IMG/VR virus record: IMGVR_UViG_3300042696_000086
Coordinates: 1 to 31,113 of that record
Direction: 5' to 3' (one strand)
Length of the DNA: 31,113 nt
From: a virus
Shown here: piece by piece, positions 13,885 to 20,420 of the stretch
Layout: each line of letters begins with the position of its first letter
How positions within the stretch are numbered: the stretch's first letter is position 1
Notes under the pieces: generated by a model
What the model saw: the letters and a program-made list of their open reading frames with translations, nothing else
Told to the model about the DNA's origin: nothing
Database searches by the model: none
Translations under genes and position numbers: made by a program

Positions 13885-13918
13885 GAGGTCGCCCGGACTT
13901 GGCCGTTGGGGCGGCCTC
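13885..13918 (-). terminator. Intercistronic hairpin before the HNH gene
   Basis: GAGGTCGCCC (13885-13894) pairs with GGGCGGCCTC (13909-13918), with one T opposite G and a 14-base loop. It fills most of the 89-base gap between two leftward early genes. No T-tract follows on the leftward strand. It is the third strong hairpin found in an otherwise gap-free operon. Confidence 0.5.
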
Positions 13919-13931
13919 TTTGCTTGCTGCG

Positions 13932-14129
13932 TCAGGCGGCGTCAGCCGGCCGGACATCAGCCGACCGAGGACGACGCGGCAGCGGGAACGAAGCGAACAG
14001 CCGCTGGCCGCACAGGATCTGCTCCGGCGTGAACCGGGGAGCCTCCTTCACGCGCCGCTCCACCAGTGCCATGCACTCGGGGCCGAAGACGGCCTCGCAG
14101 TCGGCGAAGGAGAACGGTTGGCCGTTCAT
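13932..14129 (-). CDS. Hypothetical protein after the XRE regulator
   Basis: This 65-aa protein starts with ATG at 14129, overlapping the regulator's stop as ATGA. It begins M-N-G-Q-P-F-S-F-A-D-C-E-A-V-F-G-P-E-C-M and has C-x7-C plus a third Cys. A basic helical stretch follows, ending in a Pro/Arg-rich tail. No family recognised. Co-translation with the regulator suggests it is expressed at the start of lytic growth. Confidence 0.7.
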   Translation of the reverse strand: MNGQPFSFADCEAVFGPECMALVERRVKEAPRFTPEQILCGQRLFASFPLPRRPRSADVRPADAA

Positions 14130-14422
14130 GCCGCGGCCAGCTTGCGGAGGGTGTGAGCGGCTGGATCCAGCCGTTCGACGGGGGTTCCGAGGATGAGGAG
14201 TTCGACGCCGATCACGTCGCAGATCGCGGCGACGACGCTGCCGCGGAGGCGGGGCCGGGTGCCGGTGAGGACGTTGCTGATGGTGCCGGTGGCGATGCCT
14301 GCTTTGGCGGTGAGTTCGCGTCCGCTGATTTCTGCGCCGGTCTTGGTGCGCTTCATCAGTCGTTCGAGGAGTTCGGCGTCGATTTCGAAGAGTGGCTCTT
14401 GGGCCGGGAGTGGTGTGGTCAC
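14126..14422 (-). CDS. XRE-family regulator heading the early operon
   Basis: This 98-aa protein starts with GTG at 14422 after GAGGTGG. Residues 18-75 form a helix-turn-helix: L-M-K-R-T-K-T-G at the front, then G-R-E-L-T-A-K-A-G-I-A-T-G-T-I-S-N-V-L-T-G-T as the recognition unit, then A-I-C-D-V-I-G-V-E-L-L-I-L. Position suggests a Cro-like protein: first gene of the early leftward operon, opposite a second XRE gene at 14695. A GTCCAC half-site (14425-14430) overlaps its ribosome binding site, so it could be autoregulated. The role as Cro versus a different regulator is inferred from layout only. Confidence 0.85.
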   Translation of the reverse strand: MTTPLPAQEPLFEIDAELLERLMKRTKTGAEISGRELTAKAGIATGTISNVLTGTRPRLRGSVVAAICDVIGVELLILGTPVERLDPAAHTLRKLAAA

Positions 14423-14694
14423 GCGTCCACCTCATGCAATGGATCTGCCTTGCGGTGTTGCACCGCTTGGATGGAGAGAGCATTGCATAGCGTGGACGCA
14501 ATGTCCACGGGCTTGGATGGTTGCGTGAGAAATTCGCCAAACAGGCCGGACGCCCTGGCGCCCGCTGTCCATTTGCGTGGACACTCTGTGCAGCGCGTGG
14601 ACCACAGGGACCCGCGCCACCAGGAGGTATCCGCCGCATACCTCACTGGTCACGTGGACACCCCACGGCCCACGAGACGAACCGGAGTGGCATG
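14423..14694. promoter_or_regulatory. Divergent switch region with CGTGGACA-type operator sites
   Basis: The 272 bases between the divergent XRE genes hold several copies of GTGGAC/GTCCAC: 14425-14430, 14492-14497 with 14503-14508 (an inverted pair), 14577-14582, 14597-14602 and 14654-14659, plus a TGTCCA at 14566-14571. All but the first of the full sites are flanked as CGTGGAC. There is also GCGGTG-ttg-CACCGC (14452-14466), ATGCAAT paired with ATTGCAT (14434-14440, 14482-14488), and GAGGTAT paired with ATACCTC (14624-14644). This density of inverted repeats between two HTH genes is typical of a phage lysis-lysogeny switch. I cannot assign -35/-10 boxes with confidence. Confidence 0.65.
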
Positions 14695-15105
14695 ATGACC
14701 GTCATGGCAGCGCGAGATCCCAGAGCGGCCGGCGAGCGGACCCAGCTCCGCGACATCGTCGTCCAGCGCAAAGAGGAGTTGGCCCTGGGCTACCAGAGGC
14801 TCGCAGCACGCTGCATCGACCCCGAAAGCGGCGAGCAGACCATCAAGTCCAGCTGGCTGCACCGTCTTGCGACCGGCGAGCCCGTCGAGGCGCCGTCGTA
14901 CGAGATGCTGCGGGGCATGGCGGCCGGGCTCGACGTGCCGGTGAGTGTGCTTCAGGATGCGTCGTCGGCACAGTTCTTCGGGGCGAGCAAGGTCTTCAGT
15001 GATTCGGCCGAGGGTCAGGCATTCCTGGAGGACGCGGATCGGCTGACTCCTGCTCAGCGTGAGGCCATTCGGGCGTTGATGCGCTCGATGTCTGACGGGC
15101 AGTAA
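14695..15105 (+). CDS. XRE-like transcriptional regulator, candidate immunity repressor
   Basis: This 136-aa rightward protein starts at ATG 14695, seven bases after GGAG; an adjacent ATG at 14692 is also possible. Residues 20-80 look like an HTH of the XRE type, with L-A-A-R-C-I then S-W-L-H-R-L-A-T-G-E and Y-E-M-L-R-G-M-A-A-G-L-D-V-P-V as the last helices. The C-terminal half is acidic with a final helix L-T-P-A-Q-R-E-A-I-R-A-L-M-R-S-M, which may dimerise. Being divergent from the early operon and just upstream of the integrase, it is the best candidate for the lysogeny repressor. No protease-cleavage domain is present. Confidence 0.75.
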   Translation: MTVMAARDPRAAGERTQLRDIVVQRKEELALGYQRLAARCIDPESGEQTIKSSWLHRLATGEPVEAPSYEMLRGMAAGLDVPVSVLQDASSAQFFGASKVFSDSAEGQAFLEDADRLTPAQREAIRALMRSMSDGQ

Positions 15106-15239
15106 TCGGACATACCCTCTGAATCCCCGGCATGATCATTGGCCATGACCGCTACGGCCGGTAGTACTTGCCGACAGGCGGTAGTCGAACTTTGGTCAAA
15201 GTGGCAGCATTACTGATCCGCCTGGGAAGCGTGTGATTG

Positions 15240-15278
15240 CGATAGCCTGCAAGAACGATTCGTTCGAACGTGCTATCG
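15240..15278. promoter_or_regulatory. Nested inverted repeat with perfect 10-bp palindrome
   Basis: CGATAGC (15240-15246) and GCTATCG (15272-15278) form outer inverted arms around the perfect palindrome CGTTCGAACG (15261-15270). The element ends about 30 bases before the start of a small gene at 15310 and may be an operator or a recombinase accessory site. The rest of the 15106-15309 gap has a direct repeat CGGTAGT (about 15157 and 15179) and nothing else I can name. Confidence 0.4.
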
Positions 15279-15309
15279 ATTTACGGAGCGGCACGTCCAT
15301 GGGGGTCCC

Positions 15310-15576
15310 ATGCCGGAAGACTGCAAGAGCAACACCCGCAAGACCGTTCGGGCGCAGATCGTCTTCAGTGACGAACTGCCCAACGGCTTCCCACCCTTTG
15401 AGATCCCCGATGGCCACATGATGATGGAACTGGAGCTGACCGACCGCACCTGCATCGTTATCCGCCCGGGCGCCATGGACCGCGCCCTGTTCGACGAATG
15501 GAACAGGTACCTCGACCGCGTCACCAGTCAGGGCAACTGGTCCCGTGACCCGTCCCGCGGACAGCCCTCATCATAG
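15310..15576 (+). CDS. Hypothetical protein upstream of the integrase
   Basis: This 88-aa protein starts with ATG 15310 after a weak GGGGG; no better start exists in this frame. It begins M-P-E-D-C-K-S-N-T-R-K-T-V-R-A-Q. Two short strand-like segments follow (H-M-M-M-E-L-E-L-T and C-I-V-I-R-P-G) and then a helix (F-D-E-W-N-R-Y-L-D-R-V). It ends 26 bases before the candidate attP. Genes in this spot can encode repressor cofactors or excision accessory proteins, but no motif points to either. The RDF-like protein lies elsewhere. Confidence 0.65.
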   Translation: MPEDCKSNTRKTVRAQIVFSDELPNGFPPFEIPDGHMMMELELTDRTCIVIRPGAMDRALFDEWNRYLDRVTSQGNWSRDPSRGQPSS

Positions 15577-15602
15577 GGAAGAAACCTTCCGACCAGCACG
15601 TT

Positions 15603-15658
15603 TAAGGGTGGGTTACGCGGACCTTCGGACTACCGAAAGTCTGCGGAACCCACCCTTA
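15603..15658. other. Candidate attP (serine integrase attachment site)
   Basis: A 56-base imperfect inverted repeat ends 19 bases before the integrase ATG. The left arm (15603-15628) starts TAAGGGTGGGTT and ends GGACCTTCGG. The right arm (15633-15658) is its complement at 23 of 26 positions. The 4-base centre is ACTA, so the central dinucleotide would be CT (15630-15631), non-palindromic as expected for directional serine integrases. Large serine integrases use attP sites of roughly 50 bp with imperfect inverted symmetry, commonly next to int. A transcription-control hairpin is the alternative. Confidence 0.7.
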
Positions 15659-15677
15659 GCGTGTCACGATACGGGTC

Positions 15678-17087
15678 ATGCGCCACGATCCCGCAGACCC
15701 GCAACTCGCCTGCATCTACTGTCGCATGAGCGAAGACCGCGAAGGCGGCGGCCTCGGCGTCGAGAGGCAACGCGAGGACTGCGAACAGCTTGCCCAACAG
15801 CTCGGCCTCACCGTCGCCCGCGTCTACGCCGACAACGACCTCTCCGCATACTCCGGCAAACCCCGGCCCGAATACCAGCAGATGCTCGACGACCTCCGCG
15901 CAGGCATGTACGGCACCGTCCTCGCCTGGCACACCGACCGCCTCCACCGGCGCCCCGCCGAACTGGAGGAGTACATCGACGTCTGCGAACCCCGCGGCAT
16001 CGCCACCCGTACCGTCCAGGCCGGGGCCATCGACCTCACCACCGCCGCCGGGCGGCTCATGGCCCGCCAGCTCGGCAGCATGGCCCGCTACGAAGTGGAG
16101 CACATGATCGAGCGGCAGAAACGGGCCCGCGAGCAGAAGGTGCAGCGCGGCGAGTACTGCGGCGGCATGCGCCCCTACGGCTGGGAAAAGGACGGCACCA
16201 CCCCCGTCCCCAAGGAGATCGCCGTCATCCGTGAAGCCGCCGAGACCATCCTCGCCGGCGGCTCCGTCCGAGCCCTCGCCGCCGACCTCAACGCACGCGG
16301 CCTCCACAGCAGCACCGGCGCCCGCTGGGACGGCAGCACCCTACGCCGCATGCTCATGCGTCCCCGCAACGCGGGCATCCTCCAGCACCGCGGCCAGGAA
16401 GCCGGACCCGCACAGTGGGACGGCGCCCTCGACGAGCCGACCTGGCGAAGCCTGCGGGCCGTCCTCGACGACCCTTCCCGCATCCCCACACGGTCCAACG
16501 TGCGCAAGCACCTCGGCTCCGGGCTCTACCTGTGCGGGGTGTGCGGCGAGACCCTCACCTCGTTCTCCAAGGGCTCCGGACATCCGGCCAAGTACAAGTG
16601 CCGCAAGAACGACTGCGTCCTGCGGGACCTCGTGATGCTGGACAAGTGGGTCGTCCTGCACTTGCTGAAGCGCCTCGGTCAGCCGGATGCCGCCGAGGTG
16701 TTCGCCCGCACGGATGATGGCGGCCCGGACCTGGGGGCGGCACAGGCTGCGCTGGAGGAGGCACGCAAGGGCCTGGACGAGCTGGCGGCGGCGTTCGGTG
16801 CGGGGGAGATCGACATGCAGGAGTGGCGGATCGCCAGGTCCAGCCTGCGCGCGCGCAAGGAGGCGGCCGAGGGGGTGCTGTCGTCGGCGGTGCGGGTGAA
16901 CCCAGTGGCCGAGCTGCTGCAGGCCGACGACATAGTGGCCGCCTGGGAGGGCTGGGATCTGGCGCGGCAGCGTGCGGCGGTGGACTGGGCGATGACGGTG
17001 CGGGTGCTTCCGGCGAAGGTGGGGCGCCGTCCGGGTGGCGCCTACTGGGATCCCGATGCGGTGGAGATCGTGTTCCGGCGGAAGTAA
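15678..17087 (+). CDS. int: Large serine recombinase / phage integrase
   Basis: This 469-aa protein is a large serine integrase that would join attP and the host attB by double-strand cleavage through a serine-DNA bond. Residues 10-155 form the resolvase-like domain, with A-C-I-Y-C-R-M-S18-E-D carrying the nucleophile Ser18 and a W-H-T-D-R-L-H-R-R stretch with active-site-type arginines. The recombinase domain spans about 160-270. The zinc ribbon has Cys286, Cys289, Cys308 and Cys313, and a coiled coil (about 352-402) is inserted before the final beta segment, as in the phiC31 class. It is shorter than phiC31 integrase. ATG 15678 is needed to keep the catalytic N-terminus, though no Shine-Dalgarno is visible. 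A terminator follows at 17087. Confidence 0.95.
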   Translation: MRHDPADPQLACIYCRMSEDREGGGLGVERQREDCEQLAQQLGLTVARVYADNDLSAYSGKPRPEYQQMLDDLRAGMYGTVLAWHTDRLHRRPAELEEYIDVCEPRGIATRTVQAGAIDLTTAAGRLMARQLGSMARYEVEHMIERQKRAREQKVQRGEYCGGMRPYGWEKDGTTPVPKEIAVIREAAETILAGGSVRALAADLNARGLHSSTGARWDGSTLRRMLMRPRNAGILQHRGQEAGPAQWDGALDEPTWRSLRAVLDDPSRIPTRSNVRKHLGSGLYLCGVCGETLTSFSKGSGHPAKYKCRKNDCVLRDLVMLDKWVVLHLLKRLGQPDAAEVFARTDDGGPDLGAAQAALEEARKGLDELAAAFGAGEIDMQEWRIARSSLRARKEAAEGVLSSAVRVNPVAELLQADDIVAAWEGWDLARQRAAVDWAMTVRVLPAKVGRRPGGAYWDPDAVEIVFRRK

Positions 17088-17120
17088 CAGGGCCCCCAGC
17101 CATTGGCTGGGGGCTCCTGT
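17087..17120 (+). terminator. Integrase terminator hairpin
   Basis: A perfect 10-bp stem, GCCCCCAGCC (17092-17101) with GGCTGGGGGC (17105-17114), has a 3-base loop. It is lengthened by ACAGG (17087-17091) pairing with CCTGT (17116-17120) across a bulged T. It begins at the last base of the integrase stop codon. No T-run follows, which is common for actinobacterial terminators. Confidence 0.8.
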
Positions 17121-17316
17121 GGCCCGCCCTCCGGTCGCCTGGGAAGCTGCGGAGGGGGGCCGTCTGTGGGTGCCTCATGTGGCGCGTACCCGCAGGTGCG
17201 GGACTGTTTACCCGCGCGGGCCGATCTCCTCGAATTGTCCACGTTCTGTTCTGCGTCTTCGAAAATGTACGGTGCACGATACAGACACCGCTTCATGATC
17301 CACCCAGGGTGGTCGG
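17121..17316 (+). promoter_or_regulatory. Upstream region of the third XRE gene
   Basis: This 196-base gap holds one TTGTCCACG site (17235-17243), matching the CGTGGACA motif of the switch region. It also has short palindromes TTCGAA near 17258 and GTGCAC near 17272. A GATACA near 17278 might be a -10. The placement suggests that the same regulator may control this gene. Nothing else is recognisable. Confidence 0.35.
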
Positions 17317-17547
17317 GTGCCGTCCGCGCCTCCGCCCGCATGGGTCCTCGCCCGGCGCCAGGCCGTCGGCACCAACATCCGCACCGCCCGGCGAGCGTGT
17401 GGCCTGTCCCAAGAACGCCTCGCCGAACTAGCCGGCATGGACCGGCAGGCAATCAACCGCATCGAGCAGGGCCACCAGTCGCCGATCCTCGACAACCTGA
17501 TCCGTATCGCCGACGCGCTCGGGGTGCCGCTCGCAGAGTTGGTGTGA
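17317..17547 (+). CDS. Small XRE-family helix-turn-helix protein
   Basis: This 76-aa protein starts with GTG 17317 after AGGGTGG. Residues 16-75 are a textbook XRE domain: G-T-N-I-R-T-A-R-R-A-C-G-L-S-Q-E-R-L-A-E-L-A-G, then R-Q-A-I-N-R-I-E-Q-G-H-Q-S-P and L-D-N-L-I-R-I-A-D-A-L-G-V-P. It has no other domain, so it probably acts as a simple dimeric repressor. Similar stand-alone XRE proteins are abundant in Streptomyces chromosomes. It is flanked by hairpins at 17087-17120 and 17548-17583, so it forms its own transcription unit. Confidence 0.9.
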   Translation: MPSAPPPAWVLARRQAVGTNIRTARRACGLSQERLAELAGMDRQAINRIEQGHQSPILDNLIRIADALGVPLAELV

Positions 17548-17583
17548 CCCGCCGCCGGCGTCGGCAAAGGCACCGGCGGCGGG
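17548..17583 (+). terminator. Terminator hairpin of the small XRE gene
   Basis: A perfect 11-bp stem, CCCGCCGCCGG (17548-17558) with CCGGCGGCGGG (17573-17583), starts at the base after the stop codon and has a 14-base loop. A second, shorter inverted repeat, GGCCGCTC with GAGCGGCC, follows from 17586. The remaining gap to 17689 holds no gene I can support. Confidence 0.7.
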
Positions 17584-17688
17584 GTGGCCGCTCCACCTAG
17601 AGGGCGTGAGAGCGGCCGTCACCCTCCCGCGCAGGGTCACGGGCCTTCACACGGGAGAGGTCTGGGAAAGCGGGCGCGGCGCCGGGTT

Positions 17689-18057
17689 TCACCGCGGCGT
17701 CAGCCGTTCGTAGTGGTTGCACAGCGCGGTCACGGAGCGGGCGAGTTTCTGCACCACGCTGACGCGGATGGCGAGCGCGTCGCCATCTCCCATGCGGAGC
17801 TTGTTCTGCGCCTCGGCGACACCGGCGCGCGCGCAGAACTTGTTGAGCTCGTCGCGTGGCTTCGTGGTGGCAAGTTCCGACACTGCGGGGATGAGGACGC
17901 AGAGGTGGCCGCGCAGCGTTTCAGCGAGGACGCTCAGGTCATCCGTGTCGGGCGCGTCAGCCAGGGCGAGCCGGGCGGTCTCACGCATGGTGTGGATGTC
18001 CGGCGGATCCGCCTCGCCTGCGGCCGTTTCCTCCGGTTTGTCGATGCGGTGCGCCAT
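17689..18057 (-). CDS. DUF6415-type protein
   Basis: This 122-aa leftward protein starts with ATG 18057 after GGGAGG. Its core fits, from memory, the DUF6415 pattern of short Streptomyces proteins: L-A-E-T-L-R-G-H-L-C-V-L-I-P-A-V-S-E-L-A (46-65), then a long helical region ending in V-V-Q-K-L-A-R-S-V-T-A-L-C-N-H-Y-E. Family function is unknown; members often sit near regulators like the one upstream. The helical, uncharged core suggests a scaffold or binding role. It is more typical of the host chromosome than of phage cores, so it may have been picked up from a host. Confidence 0.7.
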   Translation of the reverse strand: MAHRIDKPEETAAGEADPPDIHTMRETARLALADAPDTDDLSVLAETLRGHLCVLIPAVSELATTKPRDELNKFCARAGVAEAQNKLRMGDGDALAIRVSVVQKLARSVTALCNHYERLTPR

Positions 18058-18128
18058 CGCTCACGCCTCCCCGCGTGTGGTGATCCGTCTCACACACGGG
18101 ACGGTAGGTCCGGTCGGGAACCAGCAGA

Positions 18129-18143
18129 GGCACAGTTTGTGCC
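18129..18143 (-). promoter_or_regulatory. Short inverted repeat between the DUF6415 and large XRE genes
   Basis: GGCACA-gtt-TGTGCC (18129-18143) is a 6-bp inverted repeat in the 94-base gap between two leftward genes, nine bases after the stop of the regulator. GTGTG and CACAC repeats lie next to it at about 18076-18097. It could be a weak terminator of the regulator or an operator for the DUF6415 gene. Confidence 0.35.
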
Positions 18144-18151
18144 CATCCGCA

Positions 18152-19420
18152 TCACGCGGCGAGCAGCCCAAGCTTCACCGCGAGCTCCGACGCACGACGC
18201 CGGCGGGCCGGGCTTTTCGCCTCGGTCTCCTCCAGCACGATCCGCTTGGCGTACCCGTTGTACTTGATGGTCTCCGGGGCGGCCTCGTGTGCCTGCGCGA
18301 GCGTGGCGAGGGCGACGTCCGGCTGCCCGTCGAGCTGGTAGCCGCGAGCCTCCTCGATGCGGTGCCGTGCCCGGCGCGGCCGGGACGGGATGACCAGGGC
18401 GTCCGCGGCGGCTGCCTGCCGCACGGACTCGCCGCCCTGGTGCAACTCGACGGCGACGGTCACTGCGTGGGCGCCCATGATGGCCTGCGAGAAGCTGGTG
18501 ATCGGGTGGTAGTAGTCGGCGGGTAGCCGGTCGGCCATGCTGCGGGCCTGGTCCCAGTACCGCCAGGCGGTGCCCGTCTCGCCGCGGCGGGCCGCGGTGT
18601 ACCCGGCCTCGAAGGTGAGTGCACCCGCGATGGCCAGCACGTCGTCCGTGGCGTCCGGCAGTAGGGGTTCGAGGAAGGCGATGGTCTCCAGGTTCACTGC
18701 GTCGGCCGCGTCGAAGTGCGCGGGCCCTGCGTCGCGGTGTGCCTGCGCGGCCAGCCACGCGGCGACGCCGATGGCGTGCGGGTCCTCGGATTCCTGGGCG
18801 GCGATCAGACCCCGGTCGGCGACGCGCCACAGCAGCGCGGGGTCGGGCTGGTAGGCGCAGAAGAACTGGGCGAGGGAGTACACCTCCGCGAGGATCGCGT
18901 GCGCGGCGCGGCGCTCGGGCCCGGTGTTGGCCTGACGCACGCCAGCCTGGGCGTCGCGGATCAGATCCGGCAGGAGTTCGCCGATGACCTCGCGGTGGTT
19001 GGGTGCGCTGTGGCGGGCCGCCCAGGCGCGGGCGAGTCGTGCGCGCAGGTGTGCTGATGGGGGTGCGGGCCGTTGGGCGGTGAGGGGGAACGCGTCGACG
19101 GCTGCTTTGACTTCGGGGAGGCGTGGGTGGCCCGGTCCGGTGAAGAGGTCGACGTGCACGGACTGGTCCCCTGTGAGGTCGGAGAGGTCCCGGACGCGGA
19201 GGATCTCGGCGAGGCGGAGGACGACTTCGAGCTTCGGGGTCTTCAGGCGTCCGGTTTCGATGCCCTTGACCCAGGAGCCGGATCGTCCTGCGAGGCCGCC
19301 GAGTTGGTCGCGGGTGAGGCCCTTGCGGGTGCGGAGGATCTGCAGTCGTTGGCCGAAGACCATGGGGTCGGCGTAGGGGTCCGGGGTAGCATCAGAAGGC
19401 GACAGGGCCTTGCCTCTCAC
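18152..19420 (-). CDS. XRE regulator with long helical (TPR-like) C-terminal region
   Basis: This large leftward regulator has an XRE domain in V-F-G-Q-R-L-Q-I-L-R-T-R-K-G-L-T-R-D-Q-L plus G-L-A-G-R-S-G-S-W-V-K-G-I-E-T-G-R. About 330 residues of Ala-rich helices follow, with the A-x-x-A/Y spacing of tetratricopeptide repeats. Streptomyces has many such XRE-TPR proteins, which sense a ligand or partner through the helical part. The start is uncertain. I chose GTG 19420; ATG 19498 would add a stretch with poor codon bias, and ATG 19363 would leave only a few residues before the HTH. No Shine-Dalgarno is visible at any of them; a TACTCT at 19443-19448 could be the -10 for a short leader. Likely host-derived. 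Confidence 0.85.
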   Translation of the reverse strand: MRGKALSPSDATPDPYADPMVFGQRLQILRTRKGLTRDQLGGLAGRSGSWVKGIETGRLKTPKLEVVLRLAEILRVRDLSDLTGDQSVHVDLFTGPGHPRLPEVKAAVDAFPLTAQRPAPPSAHLRARLARAWAARHSAPNHREVIGELLPDLIRDAQAGVRQANTGPERRAAHAILAEVYSLAQFFCAYQPDPALLWRVADRGLIAAQESEDPHAIGVAAWLAAQAHRDAGPAHFDAADAVNLETIAFLEPLLPDATDDVLAIAGALTFEAGYTAARRGETGTAWRYWDQARSMADRLPADYYHPITSFSQAIMGAHAVTVAVELHQGGESVRQAAAADALVIPSRPRRARHRIEEARGYQLDGQPDVALATLAQAHEAAPETIKYNGYAKRIVLEETEAKSPARRRRASELAVKLGLLAA

Positions 19421-19521
19421 TCTGTACAGCGTCCACTGCCCAGAGTAGGAGGCGGGGCCTGTTTCGTGTGAGGGGTTGGGGTTGGCCGCAACCGGCATGA
19501 GTGATTCGAGGCCCTGATCGA

Positions 19522-19527
19522 TAGTCT
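19522..19527 (+). promoter_or_regulatory. -10 element of a leaderless gene
   Basis: TAGTCT ends six bases before the ATG at 19534 with no Shine-Dalgarno between them. This is the spacing expected when transcription starts at the start codon. Confidence 0.5.
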
Positions 19528-19533
19528 TTGTGT

Positions 19534-19713
19534 ATGTCCCCCGACTCGCCCTGCCCGGGTTCTGTGCGGCCTGCTGCGGTCGTGAATGCGGAGATCCGTG
19601 CGTTGTTGGAGCGGACTCGGCGGCGGTTGTCTGATGTGGAGCGCGCCGAGTACGAGGGACTCGTCGAGGAGTACGAGGCGGCCAGGCGGGCTGAGATCAC
19701 CACGGCTGCGTGA
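19534..19713 (+). CDS. Small helical hypothetical protein, probably leaderless
   Basis: This 59-aa rightward protein begins M-S-P-D-S-P-C-P-G-S-V and then forms one long charged helix (V-N-A-E-I-R-A-L-L-E-R-T-R-R-R-L-S and E-Y-E-G-L-V-E-E-Y-E-A-A-R-R-A). Short proteins of this kind are common in Streptomyces and their phages but have no assigned role. ATG 19534 is preferred over TTG 19528 because of the leaderless promoter spacing. Its last 17 bases overlap the end of the converging gene at 19697. Confidence 0.7.
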   Translation: MSPDSPCPGSVRPAAVVNAEIRALLERTRRRLSDVERAEYEGLVEEYEAARRAEITTAA

Positions 19714-19924
19714 CGGCTGGGGCGAGCTTGGCCTGGATGCGGGCGAGAGCGGCACGGACGTCCTTGGCGCCCGGGTCCTGCCGGTCGCGCCACTCCTCTT
19801 CCAACGCAAGGCACTCGCGGTACACGTCCCGCAGGGTTCGTAGAGCGAGCAGGCCCGCTCCTTTGCTGGCCTCTGCTGCTGCTTTCTGGAGCCGCTGATA
19901 GGCGGCGCTCGGCTCGTCAGTCAT
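19697..19924 (-). CDS. Small helical hypothetical protein
   Basis: This 75-aa leftward protein starts with ATG 19924 after AAGGGAT. It is entirely helical in appearance: Y-Q-R-L-Q-K-A-A-A-E-A-S-K-G-A-G-L-L-A-L-R, then E-C-L-A-L-E-E-E-W-R-D-R and V-R-A-A-L-A-R-I-Q-A-K-L. It has one cysteine and no membrane segment. A terminator-like hairpin just upstream separates it from the next leftward gene, so it probably has its own promoter. No family recognised. Confidence 0.7.
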   Translation of the reverse strand: MTDEPSAAYQRLQKAAAEASKGAGLLALRTLRDVYRECLALEEEWRDRQDPGAKDVRAALARIQAKLAPAVTQPW

Positions 19925-19984
19925 GTCGATCCCTTCGCGTTGGCGTCCTTCGCTGGGTACGGACGACGTAACTCGCGGCGTGAC

Positions 19985-20010
19985 GAAGCCCCGCACGATG
20001 GCGGGGCTTC
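19985..20010 (-). terminator. Terminator hairpin
   Basis: A perfect 10-bp stem, GAAGCCCCGC (19985-19994) with GCGGGGCTTC (20001-20010), has a 6-base loop. It lies 14 bases after the stop of the leftward gene at 20025. No T-tract follows, but the stem is very stable and short-looped. Confidence 0.75.
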
Positions 20011-20024
20011 GGTGGGCGCGTTGC

Positions 20025-20420
20025 CTACTGCATCGGGTCCGATCCGGCGCCTTCGTCGCCGTCGAGCCACGCGTAGTAGTCGCGGCCCTGCCATGCGGTG
20101 TGCCGGGAGTGCGGGCCCTTCTCGCCGCAGTAGACGGTGTCCGGCATGGGGTCCTCGCGGAAGGTGGCGAGGCAGTGGGCGTCGGGCTCGTCGTCGACGC
20201 ACTTGTACTCTCTGGCGCGGCACGCGACCACATCGACGGACCGCTCCGTCCCGTGTAGCAGCCAGTCGACGGTACGTCCGGCCGCCTCGGCGATGAGCGC
20301 GTACTCCAGACTGGTCGGCAGGCACCCTCCGGCGAGGATCTCGTGCATGCGGGCATCCGAAACGCCTTCGACGGTGACCCCGTCCGTCACCGCTCGGATG
20401 CGGTTCAGCTTCTCGCTCAC
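20025..20420 (-). CDS. HTH-like protein with Cys-rich C-terminal region
   Basis: This 131-aa protein starts with GTG 20420 (GTGA overlap). Residues 5-60 resemble an XRE-type HTH: L-N-R-I-R-A-V-T, D-A-R-M-H-E-I-L-A-G-G, then L-E-Y-A-L-I-A-E-A-A-G-R-T-V-D-W-L-L-H-G. After that, cysteines at about 68, 74, 83 and 98 with H82 and other histidines suggest a metal site. HTH plus metal-binding suggests a small sensor-regulator or a DNA-binding accessory protein. The HTH is a moderate match by eye; the recognition helix is less clear than in the neighbouring XRE genes. Confidence 0.7.
   Translation of the reverse strand: MSEKLNRIRAVTDGVTVEGVSDARMHEILAGGCLPTSLEYALIAEAAGRTVDWLLHGTERSVDVVACRAREYKCVDDEPDAHCLATFREDPMPDTVYCGEKGPHSRHTAWQGRDYYAWLDGDEGAGSDPMQ

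Noticed and set aside
13863-14156. Short + strand frames opposite the first early genes
   Set aside because: They overlap coding genes with ATGA coupling, have no RBS, and have atypical composition.
15577-17087. Prophage end (attL or attR) next to the integrase
   Set aside because: The inverted repeat is symmetric over both arms, and phage replication and lysis genes lie on opposite sides of it, so a hybrid junction with host DNA is not supported.
17235-17243. A single DnaA box TTGTCCACG
   Set aside because: An isolated copy is not evidence of an origin. Its flank matches the CGTGGACA-type sites of the switch region, so an operator is more likely.
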